From: Corallococcus silvisoli | Lineage (GTDB): Bacteria > Myxococcota > Myxococcia > Myxococcales > Myxococcaceae | Length of the DNA: 64,000 bases | Assembly: GCF_009909145.1 (NCBI RefSeq) | Contig: NZ_JAAAPJ010000001.1 | Coordinates: 930,001 to 994,000 of the forward strand | Reading direction: 5' to 3' | In this document: positions 7,859 through 15,972 of the stretch, piece after piece | How the letters are laid out: every line of letters begins with the position of its first letter | How positions within the stretch are numbered: the first letter of the stretch is position 1 | The notes under the pieces: model-generated | Told to the model about the DNA's origin: nothing | The model's database searches: none | Seen by the model: only the letters and a program-made list of their open reading frames with translations | Program-made: the position numbers and the translations under genes

Positions 7859-9586
7859 CTACGGCTGCGAGCCCTCGCGCAGCCGGGGCGGCAGGCGCGG
7901 CGCGAAGAGGGGCGGCTCGTCCTCGAGCGACACCTTGGGGGCGCGCTTGAGCGGGGCGACGCCCATCCAGCGGTTGAGGGTGGCCTTCGCCTCCGCCTGC
8001 TGCTGCGTGGGGAGCAGGCTGATGCGCGCGCCGTGATTCCCGCCCTGCACGGTGTAGTAGTAGGAGTCCTGCGCGCTCCCCAGCGAGTAGGCCGCCGCCG
8101 TCCAGGGATCCAGGCTGCCGTAGATGAACATCAGGCGGTTGCCCTGGGTGGACACCCAGTCCTGGATGTCCGGCATGGCCTGGGGACGGAAGACGAACGG
8201 GATGCCGGGCGGCGAGTACACGTCGCCGGTGTCCGTGCCCGGGAAGTGGATGAGCGCGCCCAGGTGCGCCTCGTAGGGCTGGGGCCAGCCCAGCTCCAGG
8301 GCGGACTGGTAGTAGTAGGCCGCGTAGGGCGCGATGCCCGAGTCCGCGAAGGAGCCCATGCCCACCTCGTAGTCCATCGCGTCGAACAGCTCCTGATCCG
8401 TGGCGGTGGCGTCGGGGATGTTCTGGGTGCAGCGCGAGGGGGCGTCGTACTGCCAGAAGGCGAAGTACGTCTCGATGGCGGCGTGCTCCAGCACCAGCTC
8501 CCGGCCCAGCTGCGTGTACGTCAGCCCCTCCGTGCGGGCGTAGTCGTCCACGAGGGCGAGCATCCGCTCCCGCCGCGAGAGCACCTCGCGCTGGAAGGCC
8601 CACAGCCGCTCGCGGCAGGCGGCCTGCGCGGCTCCGCCCACGGTGTCCTGGAAGGCCGGGAAGCGCTCGTCATCGCGGCGGGCGATGGGCGCCACGTACG
8701 CCACCGTGGCGTCCACGTCATCCGGGTAGAAGCGGCGGAAGAACACCACCGTCTCACCGCCCTTGCTGCCGCCGGTGGACACCCACTTGCCGGTGTAGAT
8801 GGGCTTGAGCGCCTGGGTGATGCGGTGGAAGTCATCCGCGGACTGGCGGATGGTGAGGTGGCTCCAGTCCGCGGGGGTCGGGATGCTGGGCGGGAAGAAG
8901 CGGTGCTCCAGGGCGATCTGGTTGCCTGCCAGCAGCTGTGCGGGCTCCGAGCGGCCGGTCCCCACCGAGACATTGTAGCCACCCGTGTAGAGCACCATCG
9001 GCTTCGCGTCCGACGTGTGCATCAGCGTCACGCGCTGTTCGAAGCGCTGGCATTCCGGGTGCGCGTGGTCCGCGGGCTGGTTGTACTTCATGACGAAGAG
9101 GCGGTAGCCCGTGGGCACGTTCACGCCGTTGGGGTTCTCCTGCACGGCGAGGCCCGGGATGGCGCGAAGCCGGACCAGGATGTCGAGCGACCGGTTGGTG
9201 ATGACGCCCAGGTCCGCCGGCTCATCCACCCAGCCGCTCGGGGTGCACGCCACACCACCGTCGGTGCCCGCGTCCGCCTCCGTTCCCGCGTCCGTCACCG
9301 TGCCCGCGTCGGTGCCGGCGTCCGCCTCCGTGCCCGCGTCCGTCTCCGCGCCCGCGTCGATGCCGCCGTCCAGCTCCGGGCCCGCGTCGGCGCCCGCGTC
9401 CGTCTCCGCGCCAGGGCCTGCGTCATGACCCGCGTCGATGCCGGCATCCGTGCCCGCGTCCACGGTGTGGGAGCCGCTGTCGGGGGTGGGGGTGGTCGGC
9501 TCATCGTCGCCACAGGCCACCGTGCCGAGCAGCGTCAACAGGGGAAGCAACAACACCAGCCGGGGCAAGCGAGAAACACGCACCAT
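7859..9586 (-). CDS. S28/S37-type serine tripeptidyl aminopeptidase lipoprotein
   Basis: 575 aa. Lipobox ends at Cys25 (GTVAC). Residues about 38-110 are a linker of repeated Asp-Ala-Gly-Thr units, common in myxobacterial surface lipoproteins. The catalytic domain has the SKGG nucleophile elbow STGGSKGGET (Ser274), GSLDPW (Asp493) and GGNHGAR (His518), the triad layout of peptidase family S37 (annotated in many genomes as S28 family serine protease). Known S37 enzymes release tripeptides from protein N-termini, so this is probably a surface enzyme that processes peptides from lysed prey. It has two cysteines near the junction (VACTPSG, HPECQ). Start ATG at 9586 gives a proper signal peptide. 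Confidence 0.85.
   Translation of the reverse strand: MVRVSRLPRLVLLLPLLTLLGTVACGDDEPTTPTPDSGSHTVDAGTDAGIDAGHDAGPGAETDAGADAGPELDGGIDAGAETDAGTEADAGTDAGTVTDAGTEADAGTDGGVACTPSGWVDEPADLGVITNRSLDILVRLRAIPGLAVQENPNGVNVPTGYRLFVMKYNQPADHAHPECQRFEQRVTLMHTSDAKPMVLYTGGYNVSVGTGRSEPAQLLAGNQIALEHRFFPPSIPTPADWSHLTIRQSADDFHRITQALKPIYTGKWVSTGGSKGGETVVFFRRFYPDDVDATVAYVAPIARRDDERFPAFQDTVGGAAQAACRERLWAFQREVLSRRERMLALVDDYARTEGLTYTQLGRELVLEHAAIETYFAFWQYDAPSRCTQNIPDATATDQELFDAMDYEVGMGSFADSGIAPYAAYYYQSALELGWPQPYEAHLGALIHFPGTDTGDVYSPPGIPFVFRPQAMPDIQDWVSTQGNRLMFIYGSLDPWTAAAYSLGSAQDSYYYTVQGGNHGARISLLPTQQQAEAKATLNRWMGVAPLKRAPKVSLEDEPPLFAPRLPPRLREGSQP
9263..9461 (-). repeat. degenerate 12-base repeat encoding Asp-Ala-Gly linker
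   Basis: About 200 bases inside the S37-type peptidase gene repeat a 12-base unit that encodes DAGT/DAGA/EADAG variants. Copies differ by one to three bases. The repeat encodes a flexible acidic linker between the lipid anchor and the catalytic domain, and could change copy number between strains. Confidence 0.75.
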
Positions 9587-9734
9587 GATGTCTCCAAGAG
9601 AAGGGCGCCCATCCTAGGACAGGGGGACCCCCCAACGGGCACTCTGTCCAGCCGCGACGGGCTCGGCCGCGCGCCGCTTGAGTCCACCTCCCGCGCGCGG
9701 TAGCCACGACCCGTCACGTCTCCCTGGAGCCTTC

Positions 9735-11897
9735 ATGAAGCCCCTGCTGCTGGCCGCCGTCCTCGCCGCCGCGCCCTCCACCCCACCCGATGCAGGACTC
9801 GCCCAGACCGCGCAGCCCACCCTCACGGTCCCTGGCGGAAGGTTCCTCCGGGCCCGCTCCGGAAACACCGCCGTCGCCCAGATGTTCGCGCCGGGCGTCG
9901 CGGAGCTGTCGCTCGCGGAGAAGCGCGTGGCGTGGTCCCTCACGCTCGCGGCGCACGCGGGGGAGGACATCGCGTATGACCAGCTGGGTTGGAAGCTGGT
10001 GCCGGCCAAGCAGCTGCTGGAGGGCGTCTGGCTGTTCGGCCGGGATGCGCAGAGCGCCGCGTCCGGCTTCGACGCGAAGCTGGCGGACTACCTGCTGCGC
10101 TTCTACGGGCACGGCGGCAACCACGACAGCACCACCGGCCAGAAGTTCGTCCCGGCCTTCACCGCCGAGCAGCTTGCCGCGGGCGCCTCCCGCGCCCTCG
10201 CGGCCGGCGCGCCCTGGACGGTGAAGGACGAGGCGGGGCTCCAGGCCTGGCTCCAGGAGCTGAAGCCCACCCTCTTCGACGCGGCCTTCGAGCCGCAGCT
10301 CACCTCCAAGGCCCCGCCGCCGGGCCAGGACCTGCTCACCGCCTCCTCCAACACCGCCTATGGCCCCGGCGTGACGGAGAAGGACCTGGTGGGCTTCCGG
10401 GAGAAGTACCCGCTCAACTCGCGCGTGGTGAAGCAGAACGGCAAGCTGGTGGAGCAGGTGTTCCGCGCGGGCACGCCGGACGGCAAGGTCAAGCCGGGCC
10501 TGTACGCGAAGGAGCTCTCGCGCGTCATCGCCCACCTCCAGGAGGCGATGAAGTCCGCGGAGCCCGCGCAGAAGGTCGCGCTGGGCAAGCTCGTGCGCTA
10601 CTTCCAGACGGGCAGCCCGCAGGACTGGGACGCCTACAACATCGCGTGGCTCAAGGTGGACCCCAAGGTGGACGCCAACCTGGGCTTCATCGAGACGTAC
10701 GTCGACCCCCGCGGCCACAAGGGGCAGTGGGAGGCGCTCGTCAACTACCGCGACGCGAAGGAGAACCAGATCATGGAGCTCATGGGCCGCAAGGCCCAGT
10801 ACTTCGAGGACCGGCTGCCCTGGCCCGAGAAGTACCGCCGCAAGAAGGTCGCGCCGCCCGTCGCCAAGGCCATCAACCTCATCACGTCCAACCCGGAGCC
10901 GCCCGCGGGCATCAACCTGCCCAACGAGCAGCACATCCGGGAGAAGTACGGCAGCAAGAGCGTGATGATCACCAACGTCATGGACGCGGCCTCCGCCGTG
11001 ACGCGGCTGCCCCTGGCGCTGGAGTTCTCCCGCACGGCCGAGGACCGCGAGCAGGCGCAGAAGTACTCCGTCACCGCGCGCAAGTGGCTGGTGGCCTTCC
11101 ATGAGGTGCTGGGCCATGCCTCCGGGCAGGTGGACCCCAAGCTCAAGGGCCAGTCCCCGTCCGTCTTCCTCAAGGAGTACGACAACACGCTGGAGGAGGC
11201 GCGGGCGGACCTGGTGGCGCTGTGGCACGCCTTCGACCCGGCGCTCGCGGAGCTGTCGCCGGACCACGAGGCCATCGCGCGGCAGATGTACCGGGACTTC
11301 CTGGTGGAGGGGCTCACCAACCTGCGCCGCGTGGAGACGGGCAACGCCTTCGAGGAGGACCACCAGCGCGGCCACCAGATGACGGTGACGTTCCTGGAGG
11401 AGCAGGGCGCGGTGAAGCCGGTGGTGGAGAACGGCCGCACGTACCTGACGGTGCCGGACTTCGCGAAGATGCGCGAGGCGGTGGGCGCGCTGCTGTCCCG
11501 CCTGATGGTCATCAAGGCCACCGGTGACTACGAGGGCATCCGCGCGCTGGTCCAGGAGAAGGGCATCCACTTCGACCCGAAGCTGCGCGACGAGGTCGCC
11601 CGCCGCGTGAAGGCCGTGGATGTGCCCACCGTGCTGCTGCTCAACTCTCCGCGCGTGGTGCCGGTGCTGGACGCGAAGGGCGACATGGTGGACCTGAAGG
11701 AGGACACCACCCAGGCCTTCGTGGATCAGCACCTGGAGCGCAGCCTGCTGGGACGGCTGTCGCCCGCGGAGGCCCGCCGCGTCGCCGCGAAGGTGGCGGC
11801 CTCTCCGGAGGGGGTGCGCGACGCGTTCCGGGAGCTGGGCCCGGAAGCCGCTCCGGCGCCCGCGAAGGGGACCGCGCCGAGGAAGTCCGCGCCCTGA
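9735..11897 (+). CDS. exported dipeptidyl-peptidase III family (M49) metallopeptidase
   Basis: 720 aa. The N-terminus MKPLLLAAVLAAAPSTPPDAG is a signal peptide. The zinc site is HEVLGH at residues 456-461 (the M49 hexapeptide, with an extra residue compared with HExxH) and the third-ligand segment EEARAD at about 487. M49 peptidases remove dipeptides from the N-terminus of short peptides. Most characterised members are cytosolic, so the signal peptide on this one is notable and suggests periplasmic or surface use in peptide scavenging. Start ATG at 9735 follows TGGAGCCTTC. It ends six bases from the convergent AI-2E-type gene. Length fits bacterial members with a reduced N-terminal lobe. Confidence 0.85.
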   Translation: MKPLLLAAVLAAAPSTPPDAGLAQTAQPTLTVPGGRFLRARSGNTAVAQMFAPGVAELSLAEKRVAWSLTLAAHAGEDIAYDQLGWKLVPAKQLLEGVWLFGRDAQSAASGFDAKLADYLLRFYGHGGNHDSTTGQKFVPAFTAEQLAAGASRALAAGAPWTVKDEAGLQAWLQELKPTLFDAAFEPQLTSKAPPPGQDLLTASSNTAYGPGVTEKDLVGFREKYPLNSRVVKQNGKLVEQVFRAGTPDGKVKPGLYAKELSRVIAHLQEAMKSAEPAQKVALGKLVRYFQTGSPQDWDAYNIAWLKVDPKVDANLGFIETYVDPRGHKGQWEALVNYRDAKENQIMELMGRKAQYFEDRLPWPEKYRRKKVAPPVAKAINLITSNPEPPAGINLPNEQHIREKYGSKSVMITNVMDAASAVTRLPLALEFSRTAEDREQAQKYSVTARKWLVAFHEVLGHASGQVDPKLKGQSPSVFLKEYDNTLEEARADLVALWHAFDPALAELSPDHEAIARQMYRDFLVEGLTNLRRVETGNAFEEDHQRGHQMTVTFLEEQGAVKPVVENGRTYLTVPDFAKMREAVGALLSRLMVIKATGDYEGIRALVQEKGIHFDPKLRDEVARRVKAVDVPTVLLLNSPRVVPVLDAKGDMVDLKEDTTQAFVDQHLERSLLGRLSPAEARRVAAKVAASPEGVRDAFRELGPEAAPAPAKGTAPRKSAP

Positions 11898-11903
11898 CGG
11901 CGG

Positions 11904-13082
11904 TCAATGCTCGGGCGGCACGTCCACGTCGGCCAGGGGCGCTCCGGACTCCGAGGTGAGCACGGCGCGATGGCCGCCGGGCTCCACCGGCGGCCCGCCC
12001 GGCGTGGACGGGTCGCCCACCCGGCCGTTGGGCCGGCCGTAGTCGCGCTCGTAGATGCGGACCACGGAGAGGAAGAAGGCGACGATGAGCGGGCCCAGCA
12101 GCAGGCCCACGGCGCCGAACGCCGCCAGGCCGCCCAGCAAGGCGAAGAAGATGATGGCGCCGTGCAGGTTCATGCCCTTGCGGGCCAGCAACGGCTTCAC
12201 GATGTTGTCCACGAGCCCCACCACGACGACGCCCCAGATGGCCAGGAAGAGCGCGGCCCAGGGGTGGCCGCTGAGGAACATCAGGCCCGCGGTGAACAGC
12301 ACCACCACCGCGGCGCCCACGGCGGGGACGAGGGCGAAGAAGAACGTGAGGCCCGTGAAGAACACGGCCGCGGGCACGCCCACGATGAGGAAGCCGATGA
12401 GCGCCGCCGCGGCCTGGACCCCCGCGGTGGCCACGGTGGAGACGAGCACCGACACGGACGTGTTCTTGAACTCGCGCAGCAGCTCCTGCGTCTGTCCGCG
12501 CCGCAGCGGTGACACGCTCTCCAGCCATTGCACCAGCCGCGCGCCGTCGGTGAGGAAGAAGTAGAGGGCGATGAGCATCAGCGTCGTCTGGAGGATGAGC
12601 GTGCCCGTGGCCGCCACCGCTCCCGTCACGGCCTTGGCCGCCGTGCCGCCCTGGCTCGTGACCTGCTCCTGGAGCTTCTGGTCCAGCTGGGCCTGCTCCA
12701 GCGGCAGCCGTTGGAGCAGCTTGCTCACCGGGGCCTGGAGGCCGTCGGGGAGCTTGCCCACCAGCCCCTCCACGCCGCTCTCCTGCACGGTCTGCGTCAC
12801 GAACCGGGCGCCCGCGGACACCTCGGCGACGACGAACGCGGTGAGGCCGCCCAGGGGCAGCAGCAGCGCCAGCAGGACGCCGGTGACGATGACGCCCGCG
12901 GACACGGAGCCGTGGCCGCGCACCCGCCGCTTGAGCCGGGTGTAGAGGCCATGGAAGGCGCCCGCCAGCACGGCCGCCAGGAAGAGCGCCTCCGCGAACG
13001 GCCGGATGACCAGGCACAGCAGGAGGATGGACAGCAGGATGAGGCCGACGAAGACGCGTCGCGCAACCTGATCGGAAGCCAT
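11904..13082 (-). CDS. AI-2E family (PF01594) membrane transporter
   Basis: 392 aa with about eight membrane segments: two near the N-terminus (RVFVGLILLSILLLCLVIRP, cut here for length), a large soluble loop rich in charged residues (about 95-175), then paired helices through FVGLTFFFALVPAVGAAV-like segments and GVVVVGLVDNIVKP. The last ~50 residues are a hydrophilic tail. The family includes the E. coli TqsA AI-2 exporter and Na+/H+ antiporters, so the substrate is uncertain. It starts at an ATG at 13082 and is divergent from the DoxX-like gene, with a 139-base gap between them. Confidence 0.85.
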   Translation of the reverse strand: MASDQVARRVFVGLILLSILLLCLVIRPFAEALFLAAVLAGAFHGLYTRLKRRVRGHGSVSAGVIVTGVLLALLLPLGGLTAFVVAEVSAGARFVTQTVQESGVEGLVGKLPDGLQAPVSKLLQRLPLEQAQLDQKLQEQVTSQGGTAAKAVTGAVAATGTLILQTTLMLIALYFFLTDGARLVQWLESVSPLRRGQTQELLREFKNTSVSVLVSTVATAGVQAAAALIGFLIVGVPAAVFFTGLTFFFALVPAVGAAVVVLFTAGLMFLSGHPWAALFLAIWGVVVVGLVDNIVKPLLARKGMNLHGAIIFFALLGGLAAFGAVGLLLGPLIVAFFLSVVRIYERDYGRPNGRVGDPSTPGGPPVEPGGHRAVLTSESGAPLADVDVPPEH

Positions 13083-13221
13083 GGCCCCGGCAAGTTAGGG
13101 AGCCGGACCGCTCACCGGGAGCCCGCCTGGTCGGAATGTCACAAGGGAGATTCCCTGAAGGTCGGCCGGCTGGCTGCTCACCGGACTTGGGAGCGGCTTG
13201 GGCGAGGGTAGAGTGCGCGCC

Positions 13222-13638
13222 ATGCCGCCTCTCGACTCCGCCCGCTTCACCCTCTGGCTCCCCCAGCTGCTGTGCGCCACCTTCCTGGCCATCCTCTTCC
13301 TCCAGTCCGGTCTGGACAAGGTCGTGGACTGGAAGGGGAACCTGGGCTGGCTGACGGGCCACTTCTCCAAGTCGCCCCTGAAGGGCGTGGTGACGCCGAT
13401 GCTGGGAGTCATCACGCTGATGGAGCTGGCGGCGGGGGCGCTGAGCGCCGCGGGCGCGGTGGCGCTGCTGGTGAATGGCAGCCCCTTCCTCGCCTACCTG
13501 GGCGCGGTGCTCTCCGCGCTGTCCCTGCTGGCGCTCTTCTTCGGCCAGCGCATGGCGAAGGAGTACGCGGGGGCGGCGGTGCTGGTGCCGTACTTCGGGG
13601 TGGCCATCGCGAGCGTGTATCTGCTGCGCCTGACGTAG
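13222..13638 (+). CDS. DoxX-like four-helix membrane protein
   Basis: 138 aa with four predicted membrane helices: LLCATFLAILFLQSGLDK, VITLMELAAGALSAAG, FLAYLGAVLSALSLLALFF and VPYFGVAIASVYLL. The SGLDK...W spacing after helix one resembles DoxX-family proteins, which sit in the inner membrane and are linked to redox or sulfur metabolism in a few cases. The ATG at 13222 (MPPLD) was chosen over the start eight codons upstream because it places the first helix at the usual distance. It is convergent with the ThrE-type gene, six bases away. Confidence 0.7.
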   Translation: MPPLDSARFTLWLPQLLCATFLAILFLQSGLDKVVDWKGNLGWLTGHFSKSPLKGVVTPMLGVITLMELAAGALSAAGAVALLVNGSPFLAYLGAVLSALSLLALFFGQRMAKEYAGAAVLVPYFGVAIASVYLLRLT

Positions 13639-13644
13639 CGGCGC

Positions 13645-14928
13645 TCAGAGCACCTTGCGCGGGGGCATGATGGCGTTGGCGGACAGCAGGCCCGCCGCCA
13701 GCGCCACCGCGACGAGCAGCATGGAGAAGGCCGTGTCCACGCCGGCCACCACGTCGCGCTCCAGCAGCGACGCGAGGCTGCGGAAGCCGACGCTGCCGGG
13801 GACGAGCAATATCAGCCCGGGGACGACGGTGGTGACGGACGGCCGGTTGCGAAGCCGCGCCAGCGCGTTGCTGCCAATGCCCAGCAGCAGCGCGCCCGCG
13901 AAGGCGCCCAGCTGCGGCCCCAGCAGCAACGTCCCCAGGCGGGCGCCCCCGAACGCGGCGGCGCCGGCCAGGGCAATCCATCCCCAGTCGCGCGGCCGGG
14001 CGCGGAAGAGCACCGCGATGGCGAAGCCCGCGACGATGAGCGCGGCGACGGCGAGCTCCGTCGAAATCACCGAGGGCAGGGGGCCCGCGGGAACCGGCGG
14101 CAGCACCGTGGCGACGCGGCTGCCCAGCGCCGCGCCAAAGCCCAGCTGGAGGAACACCAGCGCGGCGTGGGTGAGGCGCGACGTGCCGGAGATGAGGTTG
14201 CGCGTGGCCACCTCGTTGACGGCGATGGTGAGCGTGAGGCCGGGCAGCAGGACGATGAGGCCCGCGAGCGTGGCGACCTCCCCGTGCAGGGGGCCGAAGA
14301 AGTGGGCGGCGAGGCCCGCGAACGCGGCGGACAGCACGGCCGCCACGGGCTCCAGCACCCGCGCGGTGGTGGGCTGCTTGCGCGTCACCAGGTCCACCAG
14401 GCCAATGGCCAGGCTGCTGACGCCCGCGACGAGCATCTCCTTCCAACCCCCGCCGAACAGCAGGGCCGCGGAGCCGCCCGCCAGCATCCAGCAGAACAGC
14501 TGAAGGACGGGGCCGTAGCGCTGGGGCTGGGCGAGGATGGCCTCCACGCGGGTGGCGCCCTGCGACGGCGTGAGCCGCCCCTGGATGACGTCGTCCGCGA
14601 GCATGTCCAGGAGGATGAGGCGCTCCAGGTCCATGTCGCCGGGCTCCACGCGGATGAGGCTGGTGCGCAGGTCCTCGGGGGGGCCGAAGGAGGCGAAGAT
14701 GGAGGTGGGCGTGGAGAAGAAGCGGGCCTCCAGGCCCAGCCGCTCGCTCACCCGCTGCATCAGCCCTTCCAGGCGGTGGGCGGGCGTGCCGTGGCGGTGC
14801 AGGGCATGGCCCAGGCGCAGCACGAAGGCCACCGCGGGGCCAGGAGGCGGCGGCGCGAGCGCGGCGAGGAGTTCAGGCGGGGCTTCGGCGGATTCGGAGG
14901 GACGCGTGGACACGGCGGGCGCGCACAT
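13645..14928 (-). CDS. threonine/serine exporter (ThrE) family protein
   Basis: 427 aa. The N-terminal half carries the PF06738 layout: a soluble part (FVLRLGHALHRHGTPAHRLE, then FSTPTSIFASFG) followed by about five helices including LVDLVTRKQ. The C-terminal half is the ThrE_2 membrane domain with GLIVLLPGLTLTIAVNEVAT, the conserved LLPG-Lt-l-NE signature, and ends with five more helices. Both halves fused in one chain is the actinobacterial ThrE layout; many proteobacteria split them. Role: proton-driven export of threonine and serine across the inner membrane, probable but not proven. It begins at 14928 with MCAPAV. Confidence 0.85.
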   Translation of the reverse strand: MCAPAVSTRPSESAEAPPELLAALAPPPPGPAVAFVLRLGHALHRHGTPAHRLEGLMQRVSERLGLEARFFSTPTSIFASFGPPEDLRTSLIRVEPGDMDLERLILLDMLADDVIQGRLTPSQGATRVEAILAQPQRYGPVLQLFCWMLAGGSAALLFGGGWKEMLVAGVSSLAIGLVDLVTRKQPTTARVLEPVAAVLSAAFAGLAAHFFGPLHGEVATLAGLIVLLPGLTLTIAVNEVATRNLISGTSRLTHAALVFLQLGFGAALGSRVATVLPPVPAGPLPSVISTELAVAALIVAGFAIAVLFRARPRDWGWIALAGAAAFGGARLGTLLLGPQLGAFAGALLLGIGSNALARLRNRPSVTTVVPGLILLVPGSVGFRSLASLLERDVVAGVDTAFSMLLVAVALAAGLLSANAIMPPRKVL

Positions 14929-15004
14929 GCGCAGAGCCGCCCGGACGAGTCAAACAGCGCGAGGTCGCCCCGCAAGGCCCCCTGCTTGCTCCCATGCGGC
15001 CGGT

Positions 15005-15113
15005 GTCTCGGGAGTCCGTGTCGTCACGCAGCTGAAACAGCAACGACCTCCAGCGGTTCCGGGAACGAGTGCTCGCGGTCCCGGGAATCCTTGCCGTCAC
15101 GCATCTGATACAG
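15005..15113. repeat. pair of 36-base imperfect direct repeats
   Basis: Two 36-base copies, 15005-15040 and 15078-15113, start 73 bases apart and share 30 of 36 positions. Both contain CGTCACGCA followed by CTGANACAG. They occupy the 209-base gap between divergent ThrE-type and pseudouridine synthase genes. A shorter match, GTCACGCAACTG, is at 29341. Confidence 0.7.
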
Positions 15114-15137
15114 CGGCCGGGAACGCAGGGAGGATGC

Positions 15138-15950
15138 ATGGCGCGCAAGCAGAAGACGCCGCGATGGCTGGAGGCCGCGAGGCGCAAGGGCCCGGAGGCC
15201 CCGGTGGGCCCGCGCGCGGACTGGCTGGCGCGCGCGCTGGGCCGGGCCGGGGTGTTGCCGCGCGCCGGAGCGGAGCAGGCGATCCGCGATGGCCGGGTGG
15301 AGGTGGACGGCCGGGTGGAGAAGGAGCCCTTCGCGCCCGTGGGGGCGGGGACGCGGGTGCGCGTGGACGGCGTGGAGCACGCGCTGACGCGGCGGGTGTG
15401 GGTGCTGATGTTCCACAAGCCCGCGGGGCCGGTGGTGCACGGCTCGGACCCCGAGGGCGTGGGCACCGTCTTCGAGCGGCTGCGCGCGGTGCTGCCTCCG
15501 GAGCTTCAAGGGTTCGAGTGGTACGCGGTGGGCCGGTTGGACCGGGACACCACGGGGCTGCTGCTCTTCACCAACGACGAACGCCTGGTGCGGCATGCGA
15601 CGGAGCCCCGGACGCACCTGCCCAAGCGGTACGTGGCGCGCGTGGAGGGGCTGCCTTCGGAGGCGGCGCTGGCGCGGCTGCGGGAAGGGGTGCTGCTGGA
15701 GGACGGCCCCACGCGTCCGGCGGAGGCGGTGCTCCGGTCGCCCGGCGTGGTGGTGCTCACGCTCACGGAGGGACGGCACCATCAGGTGAAGCGGATGCTC
15801 GCGGCGGTGGGGCACCCGGTGCTCGCGCTGCACCGGGAGGGGGTGGGGCGGGTGGCGCTGGATGTGGCGGAGGGGGCCTTCCGGAGGCTCACGGACGCGG
15901 AGGTGACGCAGGGGCTGGGGTTCCCGTCGGGCGAGGACCTGCCGGAGTAG
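15138..15950 (+). CDS. RsuA/RluB-type pseudouridine synthase
   Basis: 270 aa. An S4 RNA-binding domain occupies about residues 22-80 (DWLARALGRAGVLPR, then GRVEVDGRV). The catalytic domain has the family II signature GRLDRDTTGLLLFTND with the nucleophilic Asp, preceded by MFHKPAG and followed by LPKRYVARVEG and EGRHHQVKRMLAAVG. Enzymes of this group modify uridines in 16S or 23S rRNA; sequence alone does not separate RsuA from RluB or RluE-type specificity. Start ATG at 15138 is preceded by GGGAGGATGC, an excellent ribosome site, and the 23-codon extension upstream is not conserved-looking. The upstream gap contains two 36-base direct repeats. Confidence 0.9.
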   Translation: MARKQKTPRWLEAARRKGPEAPVGPRADWLARALGRAGVLPRAGAEQAIRDGRVEVDGRVEKEPFAPVGAGTRVRVDGVEHALTRRVWVLMFHKPAGPVVHGSDPEGVGTVFERLRAVLPPELQGFEWYAVGRLDRDTTGLLLFTNDERLVRHATEPRTHLPKRYVARVEGLPSEAALARLREGVLLEDGPTRPAEAVLRSPGVVVLTLTEGRHHQVKRMLAAVGHPVLALHREGVGRVALDVAEGAFRRLTDAEVTQGLGFPSGEDLPE

Positions 15951-15972
15951 GACGACAGGAGGCTTCGCCGCT

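Noticed and set aside
9263-9461. CRISPR-like array
   Set aside because: The repeat is coding (Asp-Ala-Gly linker), in phase with codons, and has no unique spacers.
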